The notes: a model not told the origin generated them from the letters alone. A stretch of 64,000 nt of DNA from Paludibacteraceae bacterium (GCA_017450605.1 JAFSTG010000039.1:1-64000); one strand, 5' to 3'; positions 1 to 8,705 are shown, numbered from the stretch's first letter. Numbers and translations: made by a program.

Positions 1-636
1 CTTCTTCAGTTTGCCGGTTGTGAAGTCGTTGATGAGAATGTCGCTACCATCAAGAACGAAACCGCCTCGCGTCATTGTGCCGAGAATTCCTGTCTCGTTG
101 TTGATAGCAAGTCGCTCTACGGCTACACCAAACTCAGGTTTAGCAGGGGGAGGAGTAACACCTTCAGCAGTGTAGTCGATTTCTATCGACTTGATTTGTA
201 CTTGCACATTCTTGTCTCCTTCGTTCTGGGTGTTCTGAATAGTGAAAGTAGCGTTTGAGATAGTGTAAACTCCTTCGGTTGCAGTAACTACTGCATCACC
301 TGCTTTAACAACATTAGTTCCTTCCTGAAGGAAGTCAATCTTAATGGTATTGATAATACCTTTAACGGTAACTGTAAGAATAGAACCGTTTCCGTCAGAG
401 CGATTCGAATACAGACGAATTGTTCCGTCTTTGTTCAAACCGATTTCATTCGAGCCACCTGCTTTATCGGAAAGAACGGTAAACAAATCAGCGTCCAAAC
501 CTACAATAGCAGCATTGTTTGCTCCGGCACCTTCCATATTAGTGGAAGTAGTACCTTCATACTTCATAGTAGAAGTTTCAGCAAACATTGTCAATCCGGC
601 GCATAGCGCCATGAAAAGAAGAGATAATTTCTTCAT
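1..636 (-). CDS. Secreted protein of unknown function, 3' end cut by window
   Basis: The reading frame is open from an ATG at 636 down to base 1, so 212 codons are present and the C-terminus is missing. The N-terminus (MKKLSLLFMALCAGLTMFAE) is a clear Sec signal peptide with a probable cleavage after the FAE region, so the protein is exported. The visible part is rich in Thr, Asn, Gly and Val with alternating hydrophobic residues, which suggests a beta-sandwich. Residues about 95-160 contain a stretch on nested strands that resembles the carbohydrate-module-like repeats found in secreted Bacteroidota proteins, but I cannot name a family. A Pro-rich linker (TPPPAKPEFG) near residue 170 suggests that a second domain follows. 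It is the last gene in its direction before murQ and is separated from it by 68 bases. Function not assigned. Confidence 0.75.
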   Translation of the reverse strand, partial: MKKLSLLFMALCAGLTMFAETSTMKYEGTTSTNMEGAGANNAAIVGLDADLFTVLSDKAGGSNEIGLNKDGTIRLYSNRSDGNGSILTVTVKGIINTIKIDFLQEGTNVVKAGDAVVTATEGVYTISNATFTIQNTQNEGDKNVQVQIKSIEIDYTAEGVTPPPAKPEFGVAVERLAINNETGILGTMTRGGFVLDGSDILINDFTTGKLKK

Positions 637-704
637 GATTGTTGATTTTTGGGTTAATACTAAAGTTTATTATAAAGTGTTTTGTGTCAAACTATTTTTT
701 TAAT

Positions 705-1514
705 TCACTGCCTATATGCATCTATTGCTTTCTTTACCGAACCATGCAAAAGCAGCAACTGCTGTGCCCGTTCGTAGTCCAACCCTAATTCTTCGACAAG
801 CATTCGCGTTCCGCGATCAACAAGTTTTTTGTTCGATAGTTGCATGTTCACCATCTTGTTTCCTTTTACACGCCCCATTTTAATCATGGTTGTGGTGGTT
901 ATCATGTTGCACACCAACTTCTGAGCCGTACCTGATTTCAAACGGGTTGAACCTGTAACGAATTCCGGTCCTACTACCGGAACTATGGCAATCTCTGCCT
1001 CTTCGGTAACCGGTGAACCGGGATTGCAACTTATGCTCGCCGTCAGACAACCGAACTCTCTTGCATGCCTCAAAGCGCCTATAACGTATGGTGTTGTGCC
1101 GGAAGCTGCAATGCCTATCACGGTGTCGAGAATAGATATGTTATGTTCCTGCAACTCTTTCCACGAGCGTTCGGGGTCGTCTTCGGCTTTCTCAACCGGA
1201 TTACGCAACGCCGTGTCGCCTCCTGCTATAAGACCTATCACGTAAGTATTCGGCATTCCGAAAGTTGGCGGTATCTCACTCGCATCAAGCACACCGAGTC
1301 TGCCGGATGTACCCGCACCCATGTAGAATATCCTGCCCCCTCGCTTCATTCGAGGTACTATCTGTTCAACGAGTTGCTCTATCTGCGGTATGGTTTCCCT
1401 GACTGCAAGAGCCACTTTTTGGTCTTCCTCATTCATCTCAACAAGCAATTCGTGAACCGACTTCTCATCAAGTTTGTCGTGCAACGATGGTTGCTCTGTA
1501 ATTTTAGTAAACAT
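705..1514 (-). CDS. murQ: N-acetylmuramic acid 6-phosphate etherase
   Basis: MurQ removes the D-lactyl ether from MurNAc 6-phosphate, giving GlcNAc 6-phosphate and D-lactate, in cytoplasmic cell-wall recycling. The 269-residue protein is a single SIS domain. The phosphosugar loop MGAGTSGRLG lies at 65-74 and the Glu that follows it (E80, in LDASEIPP) corresponds to the catalytic Glu of the family. The later signature NKMVNMQLSNKKLVDRG is also intact. The length is slightly below the usual 270-300. It lies 49 bases downstream of a BadF-type sugar kinase on the same strand, and no promoter is visible between them, so the two are likely one transcript. The intervening bases are a degenerate GATTGA tandem repeat. 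Identification is firm. Confidence 0.96.
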   Translation of the reverse strand: MFTKITEQPSLHDKLDEKSVHELLVEMNEEDQKVALAVRETIPQIEQLVEQIVPRMKRGGRIFYMGAGTSGRLGVLDASEIPPTFGMPNTYVIGLIAGGDTALRNPVEKAEDDPERSWKELQEHNISILDTVIGIAASGTTPYVIGALRHAREFGCLTASISCNPGSPVTEEAEIAIVPVVGPEFVTGSTRLKSGTAQKLVCNMITTTTMIKMGRVKGNKMVNMQLSNKKLVDRGTRMLVEELGLDYERAQQLLLLHGSVKKAIDAYRQ

Positions 1515-1563
1515 AATAAGATTGAGATTGAGATTAAGATTGAGATTGAAGGTGTTTACCTGA

Positions 1564-2406
1564 TTATATCTTATGGTAAACCTTCAAGCCTTCCATCGGG
1601 TCAGCAAAAATCTGACCTACCTTAATACCATTATCCTTAAGCACCTTGCGCAACACATCTTGAAAATAATAAGCAATCGAACCTATAAAACCTACCGGCA
1701 ACTCGGGTGGATATTGTTTGAGTATTCGTTTTGCCAAAAGGTCGAAATGATCATACACAAGGTCGTAAATCAACTTATTGTCTATATTCTCGGCGCAAAA
1801 CTTTGCGAATTTGGCAAGATAGCGGTTAGGGAATGGCTTACGATACACATTATCAATTATCTCTGCCTGAGTGGTATTATACTGAGCCAAGAATTTCTCT
1901 TTCAGTTCGTCCGACATCTGATCTTTTAGCAAGTCCGACACTAATCGTTTACCAAGCACAGCACCCGAGCCTTCATCGCCGAGAATAAAACCTAAAGCCG
2001 CCACATTCTTAACGAACTTCTCACCATCATATTGGCAAGAGTTCGACCCTGTTCCTAATATACATGCCACACCGGGATTTGTACCGAGTAGCGCACGGGC
2101 TGCACCTATCATGTCGGAAAACACCTCTACTGTGGCCTTCTTGAAACATGCCGTCAAAGCCTGAGCAACATACGGAGACTTCTCGGGTGTGCAACCGGCA
2201 CCATAGAAATATACATGCTCAACAGGTCCTACCCACATAAGGTACGACATCTGAGGTAACAACTGATTAGAAATAGAGTTTTTTATGCCATCGCTTGTCT
2301 GAAGAAACGGATTGATTCCGTCGGTAACGAACTCTTCTGTCTGACCACTCTTGGTAACTAAGCACCAATGGGTCTTGGTAGAACCGCCATCTGCAATGAG
2401 AATCAT
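1564..2406 (-). CDS. BadF/BadG-type amino-sugar kinase (MurNAc or GlcNAc kinase)
   Basis: This 280-residue ASKHA-fold kinase has the phosphate-1 loop DGGSTKT at residues 6-12, the second phosphate motif LGTGSNS near 117 and the conserved GFILGDEGSGAVLGKRL stretch near 140. Members of this family in Bacteroidota phosphorylate GlcNAc or MurNAc. In Tannerella forsythia a protein of this type and size, MurK, makes MurNAc 6-phosphate for MurQ in a murT-murK-murQ operon. The position directly upstream of murQ makes the MurK role the best guess here, but no MurT-like transporter is next to it, so the substrate could come from recycling. It is the first gene of its operon, with a promoter at 2462-2492. 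The substrate cannot be read from the sequence. Confidence 0.88.
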   Translation of the reverse strand: MILIADGGSTKTHWCLVTKSGQTEEFVTDGINPFLQTSDGIKNSISNQLLPQMSYLMWVGPVEHVYFYGAGCTPEKSPYVAQALTACFKKATVEVFSDMIGAARALLGTNPGVACILGTGSNSCQYDGEKFVKNVAALGFILGDEGSGAVLGKRLVSDLLKDQMSDELKEKFLAQYNTTQAEIIDNVYRKPFPNRYLAKFAKFCAENIDNKLIYDLVYDHFDLLAKRILKQYPPELPVGFIGSIAYYFQDVLRKVLKDNGIKVGQIFADPMEGLKVYHKI

Positions 2407-2461
2407 AATTAGTGTTTTTATTATTTAATTAGGTATAGAGTTACTAAGATTAATCAGTTTG

Positions 2462-2492
2462 CAAAGTTAGGAAAAATTTTTTATTTTACAAG
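2462..2492 (-). promoter_or_regulatory. Bacteroidota promoter of kinase-murQ
   Basis: On the minus strand the -33 element CTTG (2489-2492) is followed after 19 bases by TAACTTTG (2462-2469), a match to TAnnTTTG. The start codon at 2406 lies about 50 bases beyond the expected transcription start. It is divergent from the promoter at 2528-2559, so amino-sugar genes leave from both sides of this 200-base gap. Confidence 0.7.
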
Positions 2493-2527
2493 CGCTGACA
2501 AAAAAAAACAAAAAAAAGTTGCAATTG

Positions 2528-2559
2528 CTTGATTTATCAATCAATTTTATATAAATTTG
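2528..2559 (+). promoter_or_regulatory. Bacteroidota promoter of the NagB/LmbE fusion gene
   Basis: CTTG (2528-2531), a 20-base spacer and TAAATTTG (2552-2559) match the TTTG-N19/20-TAnnTTTG consensus. It lies 50 bases before the ATG at 2609. The AT-rich bases 2494-2527 between the two divergent promoters show no clear operator. Confidence 0.7.
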
Positions 2560-2608
2560 CAGCCTGAGATATTTCTAATATTCCAACAATACTAAAATAC
2601 CATAAACC

Positions 2609-4591
2609 ATGAGAAATAATTTATCATCGCTTATCAAACTGAGTCAGGTATCTCGCAAATTATACGTACCCGACGATGTTTTCGAAGAGTCGCGACTCAC
2701 TCGCGCAGAAAAAATCAAAACCACAATTTTTGAAACTGCTGCCGAAGGTGCTAAAAACATAGCCCGTGAGATAGCTGAACTCATCAAGTCTAACAGCAAA
2801 GCAGGTAAACCCACAGTCCTTTCGATTGCCACAGGTCGTTCTACTACTGATATCTTTGCCGAACTTGTGCGTTTGCACCGGCAAGAAGGGCTTAGTTTTC
2901 GCGATGTTATATTCTTCAGTTTGTTCGAATACTACCCCTTAGGCGACGAGCAGCAAGCATGCTATGGTTTGCTCAATAAGCAGTTATTCGCTCATGTTGA
3001 TATCAATCCCGACAATATCCATCATATCAACGGCACCATGCCAAAAGAAGATATCGTTGCCGCATGCAATACATTTGAACAAGAAATAGAGAAAGTCGGT
3101 GGTTTAGATATGGTGGTGCTCGGTATCGGTAGAAAAGGCAATATCGCTTTCAACGAACCGGGTACGCAGGTTAATAGCCGCACTCGTCTTGTACTGCTCG
3201 ACAATAATTCACGAGAAGATGCAAAAGCCGTGTTTGGCACAACCGAACAAGTACCTATAAGCAGTATCACTCTCGGCATAGGAACCATACTGAGTGCCAA
3301 ACGTATCGTGCTTTGCGCATGGGGAGAACATAAATCGGAGCAGATACGCATTGCCGTTGAGCAAGCACACGACAACAAATGTCCGGCATCGGCTCTGCAA
3401 CTTCACAACAACGCCGAAGTGAAGGCAGACCTTTCAGCTGCCGGTCAACTCACACGCATTCATCGTCCTTGGCTTGTTACCTCATGCGAATGGGACGACC
3501 AACTGACACGGCGTGCTATCGTTTGGCTATGTCAGCAAACGGGCAAACCTATTCTCAAACTCACCAACAAAGACTATAACGACTACGGATTAAGCGAACT
3601 TATCACTATCCACGGCTCTGCATACAACTGCAACATCAAAATCTTCAACGACTTGCAGCACACCATCACCGGCTGGCCGGGCGGCAAACCAAACGCCGAC
3701 GACAGCAACCGACCGGAGCGGGCTAAACCCTACCCCAAAGATATACTGATATTCTCGCCTCATCCCGACGACGATGTCATCTCGATGGGCGGCACGTTCT
3801 CACGACTCATCAACCAAGGTCATAACGTTCATATAGCATACGAGACTTCCGGATGCATAGCCGTTTGCGACGACGAAGTAATACGATTCTTGGATTTTGC
3901 GAAAGGTTTCAACCTGCTTCATCCTACGGGTAGCGAGGTTATAAACGAAAAATACAACGAGTATATCGATTTTTTCAATAATCAGAAAATAGGCGATGCC
4001 GACACACGCGAGATACTCGACCTCAAAGCGCTTATTCGTCGTGGCGAAGCCACTGCAGCTTGCCGACACATGGGGCTTCCGCTCAATCATATACATTTCC
4101 TCAACCTGCCATTCTACGAGACAGGCACCATAAAGAAAGGCGACCTCTCGGAGCGCGATGTTGACATTGTGAAACGCATATTGCTCGAAATAAAACCACA
4201 AGAGATGTTTGTGGCAGGCGACCTTGCCGACCCGCATGGAACACATAAGGTTTGTCTCGATGCCGTTCTCGCCGCCATTGATGAGTTGAAGGACACTGAG
4301 CCTTGGTTGCACGACTGCCGCATCTGGATGTATCGAGGTGCATGGATGGAATGGGAAGTTGACCTCATCGAAATGGCTGTACCAATGTCACCCGAAGAGC
4401 TACGATTCAAACGAAACACCATACTCAAACACCAAAGTCAGATGGAGTCGGCACCATTCATGGGCAACGACGAGCGACTGTTCTGGCAACGTGCCGAAGA
4501 CCGTAACCACGCTACTGCCGAACTTTATGCACAACTCGGACTCGCTAACTACGAAGCGATAGAAGCGTTTGTACAATACCATATTTTGTAG
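2609..4591 (+). CDS. NagB-like / LmbE-like (PIG-L) fusion protein
   Basis: A 660-residue cytoplasmic protein with two parts. Residues about 30-300 have the NagB/6-phosphogluconolactonase fold, with a sugar-phosphate loop (SIATGRSTT) and the block GIGRKGNIAFNEPG. Residues about 385-620 are a PIG-L/LmbE deacetylase domain with the zinc motif SPHPDDDVISMGGT and a downstream DPHGTH. Databases usually name this family glucosamine-6-phosphate deaminase. However, the NagB positions that open the ring and deprotonate C2 (Asp72, Asp141 and His143 in Escherichia coli) are Phe, Lys and Asn here (SLFEYYPL, GRKGN), so ordinary deaminase activity is doubtful. Zinc-dependent de-N-acetylation of an amino-sugar compound is plausible for the second half. 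It faces kinase-murQ, which supports an amino-sugar role. The serpin gene follows after 48 bases. Confidence 0.9.
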   Translation: MRNNLSSLIKLSQVSRKLYVPDDVFEESRLTRAEKIKTTIFETAAEGAKNIAREIAELIKSNSKAGKPTVLSIATGRSTTDIFAELVRLHRQEGLSFRDVIFFSLFEYYPLGDEQQACYGLLNKQLFAHVDINPDNIHHINGTMPKEDIVAACNTFEQEIEKVGGLDMVVLGIGRKGNIAFNEPGTQVNSRTRLVLLDNNSREDAKAVFGTTEQVPISSITLGIGTILSAKRIVLCAWGEHKSEQIRIAVEQAHDNKCPASALQLHNNAEVKADLSAAGQLTRIHRPWLVTSCEWDDQLTRRAIVWLCQQTGKPILKLTNKDYNDYGLSELITIHGSAYNCNIKIFNDLQHTITGWPGGKPNADDSNRPERAKPYPKDILIFSPHPDDDVISMGGTFSRLINQGHNVHIAYETSGCIAVCDDEVIRFLDFAKGFNLLHPTGSEVINEKYNEYIDFFNNQKIGDADTREILDLKALIRRGEATAACRHMGLPLNHIHFLNLPFYETGTIKKGDLSERDVDIVKRILLEIKPQEMFVAGDLADPHGTHKVCLDAVLAAIDELKDTEPWLHDCRIWMYRGAWMEWEVDLIEMAVPMSPEELRFKRNTILKHQSQMESAPFMGNDERLFWQRAEDRNHATAELYAQLGLANYEAIEAFVQYHIL

Positions 4592-4639
4592 GTTGAATAA
4601 CCGACAGCAGAATAGTAACAACTCTAAAAATTTAAAGAC

Positions 4640-5923
4640 ATGAAAACCAATTTGTTTTTAGCCTTACTTTTTGTATTATGTCTTCGCACATGCAGCGGCG
4701 AAGTAATAGGCGGAGGCGAGACCCCCGAAGACCCCAACACTCCTACCGAACAGACCGAGATTCGCGAACCCAAACAACTCGTATTCTCGTCGGCAGAAGA
4801 ACAACTGCAGTATCGCACCAACGAGTTTTCGATGAACATGCTCACTCTTATCGGACAAAACGAGACTAAGAAAGAGAACATCTGTTTCTCGCCTCTGTCT
4901 GCAAGTATGGCTTTGGGCATTCTGATGAATGGTGCCGATGGTAACACTCTGAGCCAGATGCAAAAAACATTAGGTTTCGAAGGAGTGGAACAAGACGATA
5001 TAAATGCTTACTACAAGAATCTTTTGCTTACTCTGCCTTATCTCGACACAACGACGATTGTGAACATTGCCAATGCATTATGGCTTAAAGAGATATTCCC
5101 GTTCAACCAAGATTACAAGCAGATAACCGAACAGGTGTTTGATGCTACCATCGACAACGTTGACGATTTCACTAAACAAGCCACACTCGACATGATAAAC
5201 CAATGGGGAAGCGACAAAACCAACGGACTTATCAATGAAATCATTACTCGCGACATGGTAAGTCCATCCACAGTCATGATATTTGCCAACGCCCTATATT
5301 TCAAGGGAATTTGGGAGTCGGTATTCAATAAGAAACTAACTCAAGCAGGCGAATTCACCACTCTATCTGGTCAAAAAGTAAAAACGGATATGATGAGAAT
5401 GGACGACGACTTACTCTACACGATGTCGAACGATGCACAAATGGTGGAACTCAACTACAAAGACGGTAAATATTGTATGGACATTCTGCTTCCGGCAGAA
5501 GGCACCGACCTTAGCAGTTTCCTTGAGACTCTAACGCTCAACAAATGGGAGAGTTATATTAAGTCGTTATATTCTACCCAAGTTCACATCGAATTGCCAA
5601 AATTCAAATTCAATTATAATCGCGAACTAACCGACGACCTGAAGAAGGCAGGTATTATAGATGTCTTTAATCCTAGTGCCAATCTTTCTCGTCTCAGTAA
5701 TATGGATACTTACCTCAGTTTCGTCAAACAATATTGCTATATAGCCGTTGATGAAGAGAGCACCGAGGCAGCCGCAGTAACCGTAGGTGGCGTTAGAACT
5801 ACAAGTGTGGGCGACAATGTAGCGTTCATTGCCAATCACCCGTTTATTTTCGTTATCCGCGAGAAGCAATATGGCACTATTCTCTTTACCGGCATCGTTG
5901 GCGACCCCACTAAAGAGGAGTAA
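4640..5923 (+). CDS. Serpin-family protease inhibitor, probable lipoprotein
   Basis: This 427-residue protein has a full serpin domain from about residue 60 to the end. Recognisable parts are the shutter-region block NICFSPLSASMALGILMNGADG, the helix-F region, the hinge EESTEAAAVTVGG and the C-terminal block HPFIFVIREKQYGTILFTGIV. The Ala-rich hinge without Pro or bulky residues is typical of inhibitory serpins. Counting from the hinge places P1-P1' near Thr-Ser in GGVRTTSVGD, with Arg at P3. The N-terminus is a signal sequence ending LRTCSG, which fits a lipobox, so a lipid-anchored surface or periplasmic inhibitor is likely. In host-associated Bacteroidota such proteins (for example miropin of Tannerella) block host proteases. 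It may share the transcript of the gene upstream. Confidence 0.93.
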   Translation: MKTNLFLALLFVLCLRTCSGEVIGGGETPEDPNTPTEQTEIREPKQLVFSSAEEQLQYRTNEFSMNMLTLIGQNETKKENICFSPLSASMALGILMNGADGNTLSQMQKTLGFEGVEQDDINAYYKNLLLTLPYLDTTTIVNIANALWLKEIFPFNQDYKQITEQVFDATIDNVDDFTKQATLDMINQWGSDKTNGLINEIITRDMVSPSTVMIFANALYFKGIWESVFNKKLTQAGEFTTLSGQKVKTDMMRMDDDLLYTMSNDAQMVELNYKDGKYCMDILLPAEGTDLSSFLETLTLNKWESYIKSLYSTQVHIELPKFKFNYNRELTDDLKKAGIIDVFNPSANLSRLSNMDTYLSFVKQYCYIAVDEESTEAAAVTVGGVRTTSVGDNVAFIANHPFIFVIREKQYGTILFTGIVGDPTKEE

Positions 5924-5950
5924 TACCAATATAGGTACAGACTTTATAAT

Positions 5951-5982
5951 AAAAGGTACTTCCTTGCACGGAAGTACTTTTT
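5951..5982. terminator. Bidirectional terminator between serpin and phosphatase genes
   Basis: The inverted repeat AAAAGGTACTTCC / GGAAGTACTTTTT surrounds a 6-base loop. It carries an A-run on the left and a T-run on the right, so it can end transcription from both convergent genes. It overlaps the phosphatase stop codon at 5981. Confidence 0.85.
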
Positions 5983-6427
5983 ATATTTGCTCGAGCATTG
6001 CCTTGCAACCGTTTAATATATCTTGGTAGGCAATTTCGAAATCGCCGGTGTACCACGGATCTGCCACATCACGCAAAACACCTGTCCACTCCATAAGCAA
6101 CGACACCTTATGGCAGGTATCATCGCCAATTATTCGCTCTAAATAGCGCAAATTGCTTCTGTCCATACACACCACATAATCGTAGTATTGATAATCTGCC
6201 AATGTTATTTGTGAAGCGGAACGACGGGTAAAAGGTATGCCCTTCTCTGTCAGTTTTCGTTTTGCAGGCGGATAGATATCGTTGCCTGTCTCTTCGCGCG
6301 AAACTGCTGCCGACGCTATCTCAAACTCACCGCCTCTGCCAGCTTCGTTTGCCAAACTACGCATAACAAACTCAGCCATAGGCGAACGACATATATTGCC
6401 ATGACATACAAAAACAATTTTAATCAT
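5981..6427 (-). CDS. Low-molecular-weight protein tyrosine phosphatase
   Basis: A cytoplasmic phosphatase of 148 residues, the usual family length. The P-loop CHGNICRS (Cys8 to Arg14, CX5R) is at the N-terminus, and the general-acid loop DPWYTGDFE lies near residue 124. Such enzymes often reverse phosphorylation by BY-type tyrosine kinases. One such kinase is encoded in this window at 37224-39830 but not next to this gene, so a functional link is only a possibility. The gene stands alone between a terminator and a divergent guanine deaminase gene. Confidence 0.95.
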   Translation of the reverse strand: MIKIVFVCHGNICRSPMAEFVMRSLANEAGRGGEFEIASAAVSREETGNDIYPPAKRKLTEKGIPFTRRSASQITLADYQYYDYVVCMDRSNLRYLERIIGDDTCHKVSLLMEWTGVLRDVADPWYTGDFEIAYQDILNGCKAMLEQI

Positions 6428-6506
6428 AAGAAACTATAAAAGGATTTTTTCGAGTAGCAAAGATACCTCTTTTCGGACAAATATGCAAACCCGCAACATA
6501 TAATAG

Positions 6507-6538
6507 TTTGCATATACCGAAAAAATGCATTACCTTTG
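6507..6538 (+). promoter_or_regulatory. Bacteroidota promoter that fixes the guaD start
   Basis: TTTG (6507-6510), a 20-base spacer and TACCTTTG (6531-6538) match the consensus exactly. Transcription should start near 6545. An in-frame ATG at 6508 therefore lies inside the promoter and cannot be the start, which supports the ATG at 6565. Confidence 0.85.
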
Positions 6539-6564
6539 CAGTAGAATTAGTAAATAATACCATA

Positions 6565-7830
6565 ATGCACATCTATAAAGCTAACATTCTTTTCACAAAA
6601 GTAAAAGATAAGTTTGATATCATTCCCAATGGATATATAGCCGTAGAAAACGGTAAGGTAGTTGGTGTATATGAAAGGCTCCCCGAATCGCTTTGCGGGG
6701 CGCCAATCACCGATTTCGGCGACAAGTTGCTTATCCCCGCAATGAACGACATGCATGTCCATGCCCCGCAATATCGGAATCAGGGCATTGCCATGGATTT
6801 GGAGTTGCTACCATGGTTGGATAATTACACATTCCCTGAAGAAAGTAAATATGCCGACACAGCTTATGCTAAGCGCATGTACAAACTGTTTGTTCGCGAC
6901 CTTTGGCGCAATGGTACAATGCGTACTGTTGCTTTTGCCACTATTCACCGCGAGAGCACACGTCTGTTAATGCAACTTTTCCAAAAAGCAGGCATGGGAG
7001 CATTTGTCGGCAAAGTGGATATGGACCGGAATTGTCCGCCAACGCTCACTCAGACAGTGGCAGATGCCGTTAGCGACAACGAGCAGCTAATTGCCGAGTT
7101 CGACAAAGAAGATGCTCTTGTTCGCCCCATCATCACTCCGCGTTTTATTCCTTCGTGTACTCCTGAAATGCTACGTGCTTGCGGCGAGTTGGCGAAGAAA
7201 CATAATCTGCCTGTGCAGTCGCACCTCTCGGAAAACAGAGGCGAAATAGCATGGGTTAAAGACTTGGAGCCTGAAAGTAGCAGTTACGGAGACGCATATT
7301 TCAGGTATGGTTTGTTCGGGCAGACCCCCACTATAATGGCTCATTGTGTTTGGACGGAAGGCGAAGAGTTAGAACTCATGCGCCGCCAGAGAGTGATGGT
7401 GGCTCATTGCCCGACGTCAAACCTCAACCTCTCCTCAGGTATGGCATCGGTTCGCACATTCTTGCAGGCCGGTGTTCCGGTGGGGTTAGGTAGCGACATA
7501 AGCGGCGGACACCAACTCAGTATATTCAAAATGATGGTATATGCCATCGAGGTGAGCAAGATGCAATATTGTCGCGACAAGTCGAAGGCATTTCTCACTT
7601 TGTCAGAAGCATTCTGGATTGCCACAAAATCGGCAGGCAGTTTCTTTGGCAAAGTCGGCAGTTTCGAAAACGATTACGAGTTCGACGCCTTGGTGATCGA
7701 CGATAGCGAACTTAACCACGACAACTACAGTCTCCAACACCGTCTCGAACGATTTATCTACATCGGCGACGACAGACATATTGTTCACCGATTCTGCCGA
7801 GGCAAAGAAATAACACTTAGCGATTTCTAA
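6565..7830 (+). CDS. guaD: Guanine deaminase (amidohydrolase)
   Basis: A 421-residue cytoplasmic amidohydrolase. The metal ligands and substrate motif are in NDMHVHAPQY (61-70), a form typical of guanine deaminases. The rest of the zinc site is visible as QSHLSEN, MAHCVW and GSDISGG. It would convert guanine to xanthine and ammonia for purine salvage. An in-frame ATG 57 bases upstream overlaps the promoter, so the start at 6565 is preferred. A PnuC-like transporter follows after 50 bases, which suggests uptake of a base, nucleoside or vitamin followed by salvage. The gap between them is a short run of TGAAATC-like repeats. Confidence 0.9.
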   Translation: MHIYKANILFTKVKDKFDIIPNGYIAVENGKVVGVYERLPESLCGAPITDFGDKLLIPAMNDMHVHAPQYRNQGIAMDLELLPWLDNYTFPEESKYADTAYAKRMYKLFVRDLWRNGTMRTVAFATIHRESTRLLMQLFQKAGMGAFVGKVDMDRNCPPTLTQTVADAVSDNEQLIAEFDKEDALVRPIITPRFIPSCTPEMLRACGELAKKHNLPVQSHLSENRGEIAWVKDLEPESSSYGDAYFRYGLFGQTPTIMAHCVWTEGEELELMRRQRVMVAHCPTSNLNLSSGMASVRTFLQAGVPVGLGSDISGGHQLSIFKMMVYAIEVSKMQYCRDKSKAFLTLSEAFWIATKSAGSFFGKVGSFENDYEFDALVIDDSELNHDNYSLQHRLERFIYIGDDRHIVHRFCRGKEITLSDF

Positions 7831-7880
7831 ATATGAAATCTGAATCCTGAAATCTGAAATTTAAAATTAAAATTAAAATC

Positions 7881-8678
7881 ATGGAAACACAAACCAAACA
7901 ACTTATCAAGACCACATTTGTAAATATAGGTCTCGCAACTTGTATTTTCGCCGCACTACTGCTTGTATTGTGGATTGTGGAACTACTCTTCCCCTCGTTG
8001 CAACTTTTAAAGTGGCATGACGCAGCGTGGTGTGTAGGTATTCCGGCAAGCATCATAGGAGTTGCTTATATCTTAACAATCAAAGACCCTCAGAATTATG
8101 TAGGTTTCTACCCCGGTATTCTTATGTCTGTATTACTTGGAGTGCAGTTTTTCCTGCAAAAGCAATATGATAGCACACTACTCTATTTCTGCGTGTTTAT
8201 CCCTTTCCAAGTGATGTCGATTATCAATTGGAAGAAACCGCAAGACGACAACAAGCCCTTTGCTCCTACATTCCTATCGGTGAAAGGTTTGCTACTCAAT
8301 CAACTCGCATTGATACTCATTGTAGCTGCCGACTATCTGCTTGCCACTTATGTCATTAACCACGATGGCATACTCGATAATTTCTGGATAAAACTGTTCA
8401 ACGGACTGCTTATTGCCTCGTCTGTTTTGGCGAACTTCTGGCTTATCTATCGTAAGAACGATGCGTGGAGATATTGGGTTGTGTATAGCATATCCGGAAT
8501 AATATTATTCATCATTTTGGGAAATATATTCTCAATTGTTCTATTTATATTCTTCCTCGTTATAAATGCTATGGCAGGAATTGCTTGGTATCGTTCCACT
8601 CCTGCAGATAACAAGGGTTGGGTGAACGACGTAGAGAAGCAACGAGCAGACATCAAAAAGAAAATCCGCAGACACTAA
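7881..8678 (+). CDS. PnuC-like membrane transporter
   Basis: A 265-residue integral membrane protein with about seven hydrophobic segments. The C-terminal part has the PnuC-type pattern: LANFWLIYRKNDAWRYW, then a hydrophobic helix, then NAMAGIAWYR. PnuC proteins carry nicotinamide riboside by facilitated diffusion, and relatives carry thiamine or nucleosides. It is about 30-40 residues longer at the N-terminus than classical PnuC. Here it follows guanine deaminase on the same strand, so a purine nucleoside is an alternative substrate. No vitamin riboswitch is visible upstream to settle this. A strong terminator ends the unit at 8755. Confidence 0.78.
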   Translation: METQTKQLIKTTFVNIGLATCIFAALLLVLWIVELLFPSLQLLKWHDAAWCVGIPASIIGVAYILTIKDPQNYVGFYPGILMSVLLGVQFFLQKQYDSTLLYFCVFIPFQVMSIINWKKPQDDNKPFAPTFLSVKGLLLNQLALILIVAADYLLATYVINHDGILDNFWIKLFNGLLIASSVLANFWLIYRKNDAWRYWVVYSISGIILFIILGNIFSIVLFIFFLVINAMAGIAWYRSTPADNKGWVNDVEKQRADIKKKIRRH

Positions 8679-8705
8679 TGTGTTAATAAACGCATAACAA
8701 CCTAC

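Noticed and set aside
3800..4428. Minus-strand frames opposite the NagB/LmbE fusion
   Set aside because: They have no promoter or domain signal, and codon use fits the plus-strand gene.
6508..6564. Longer guaD start at 6508
   Set aside because: The codon lies inside the -33 box of the gene's own promoter.
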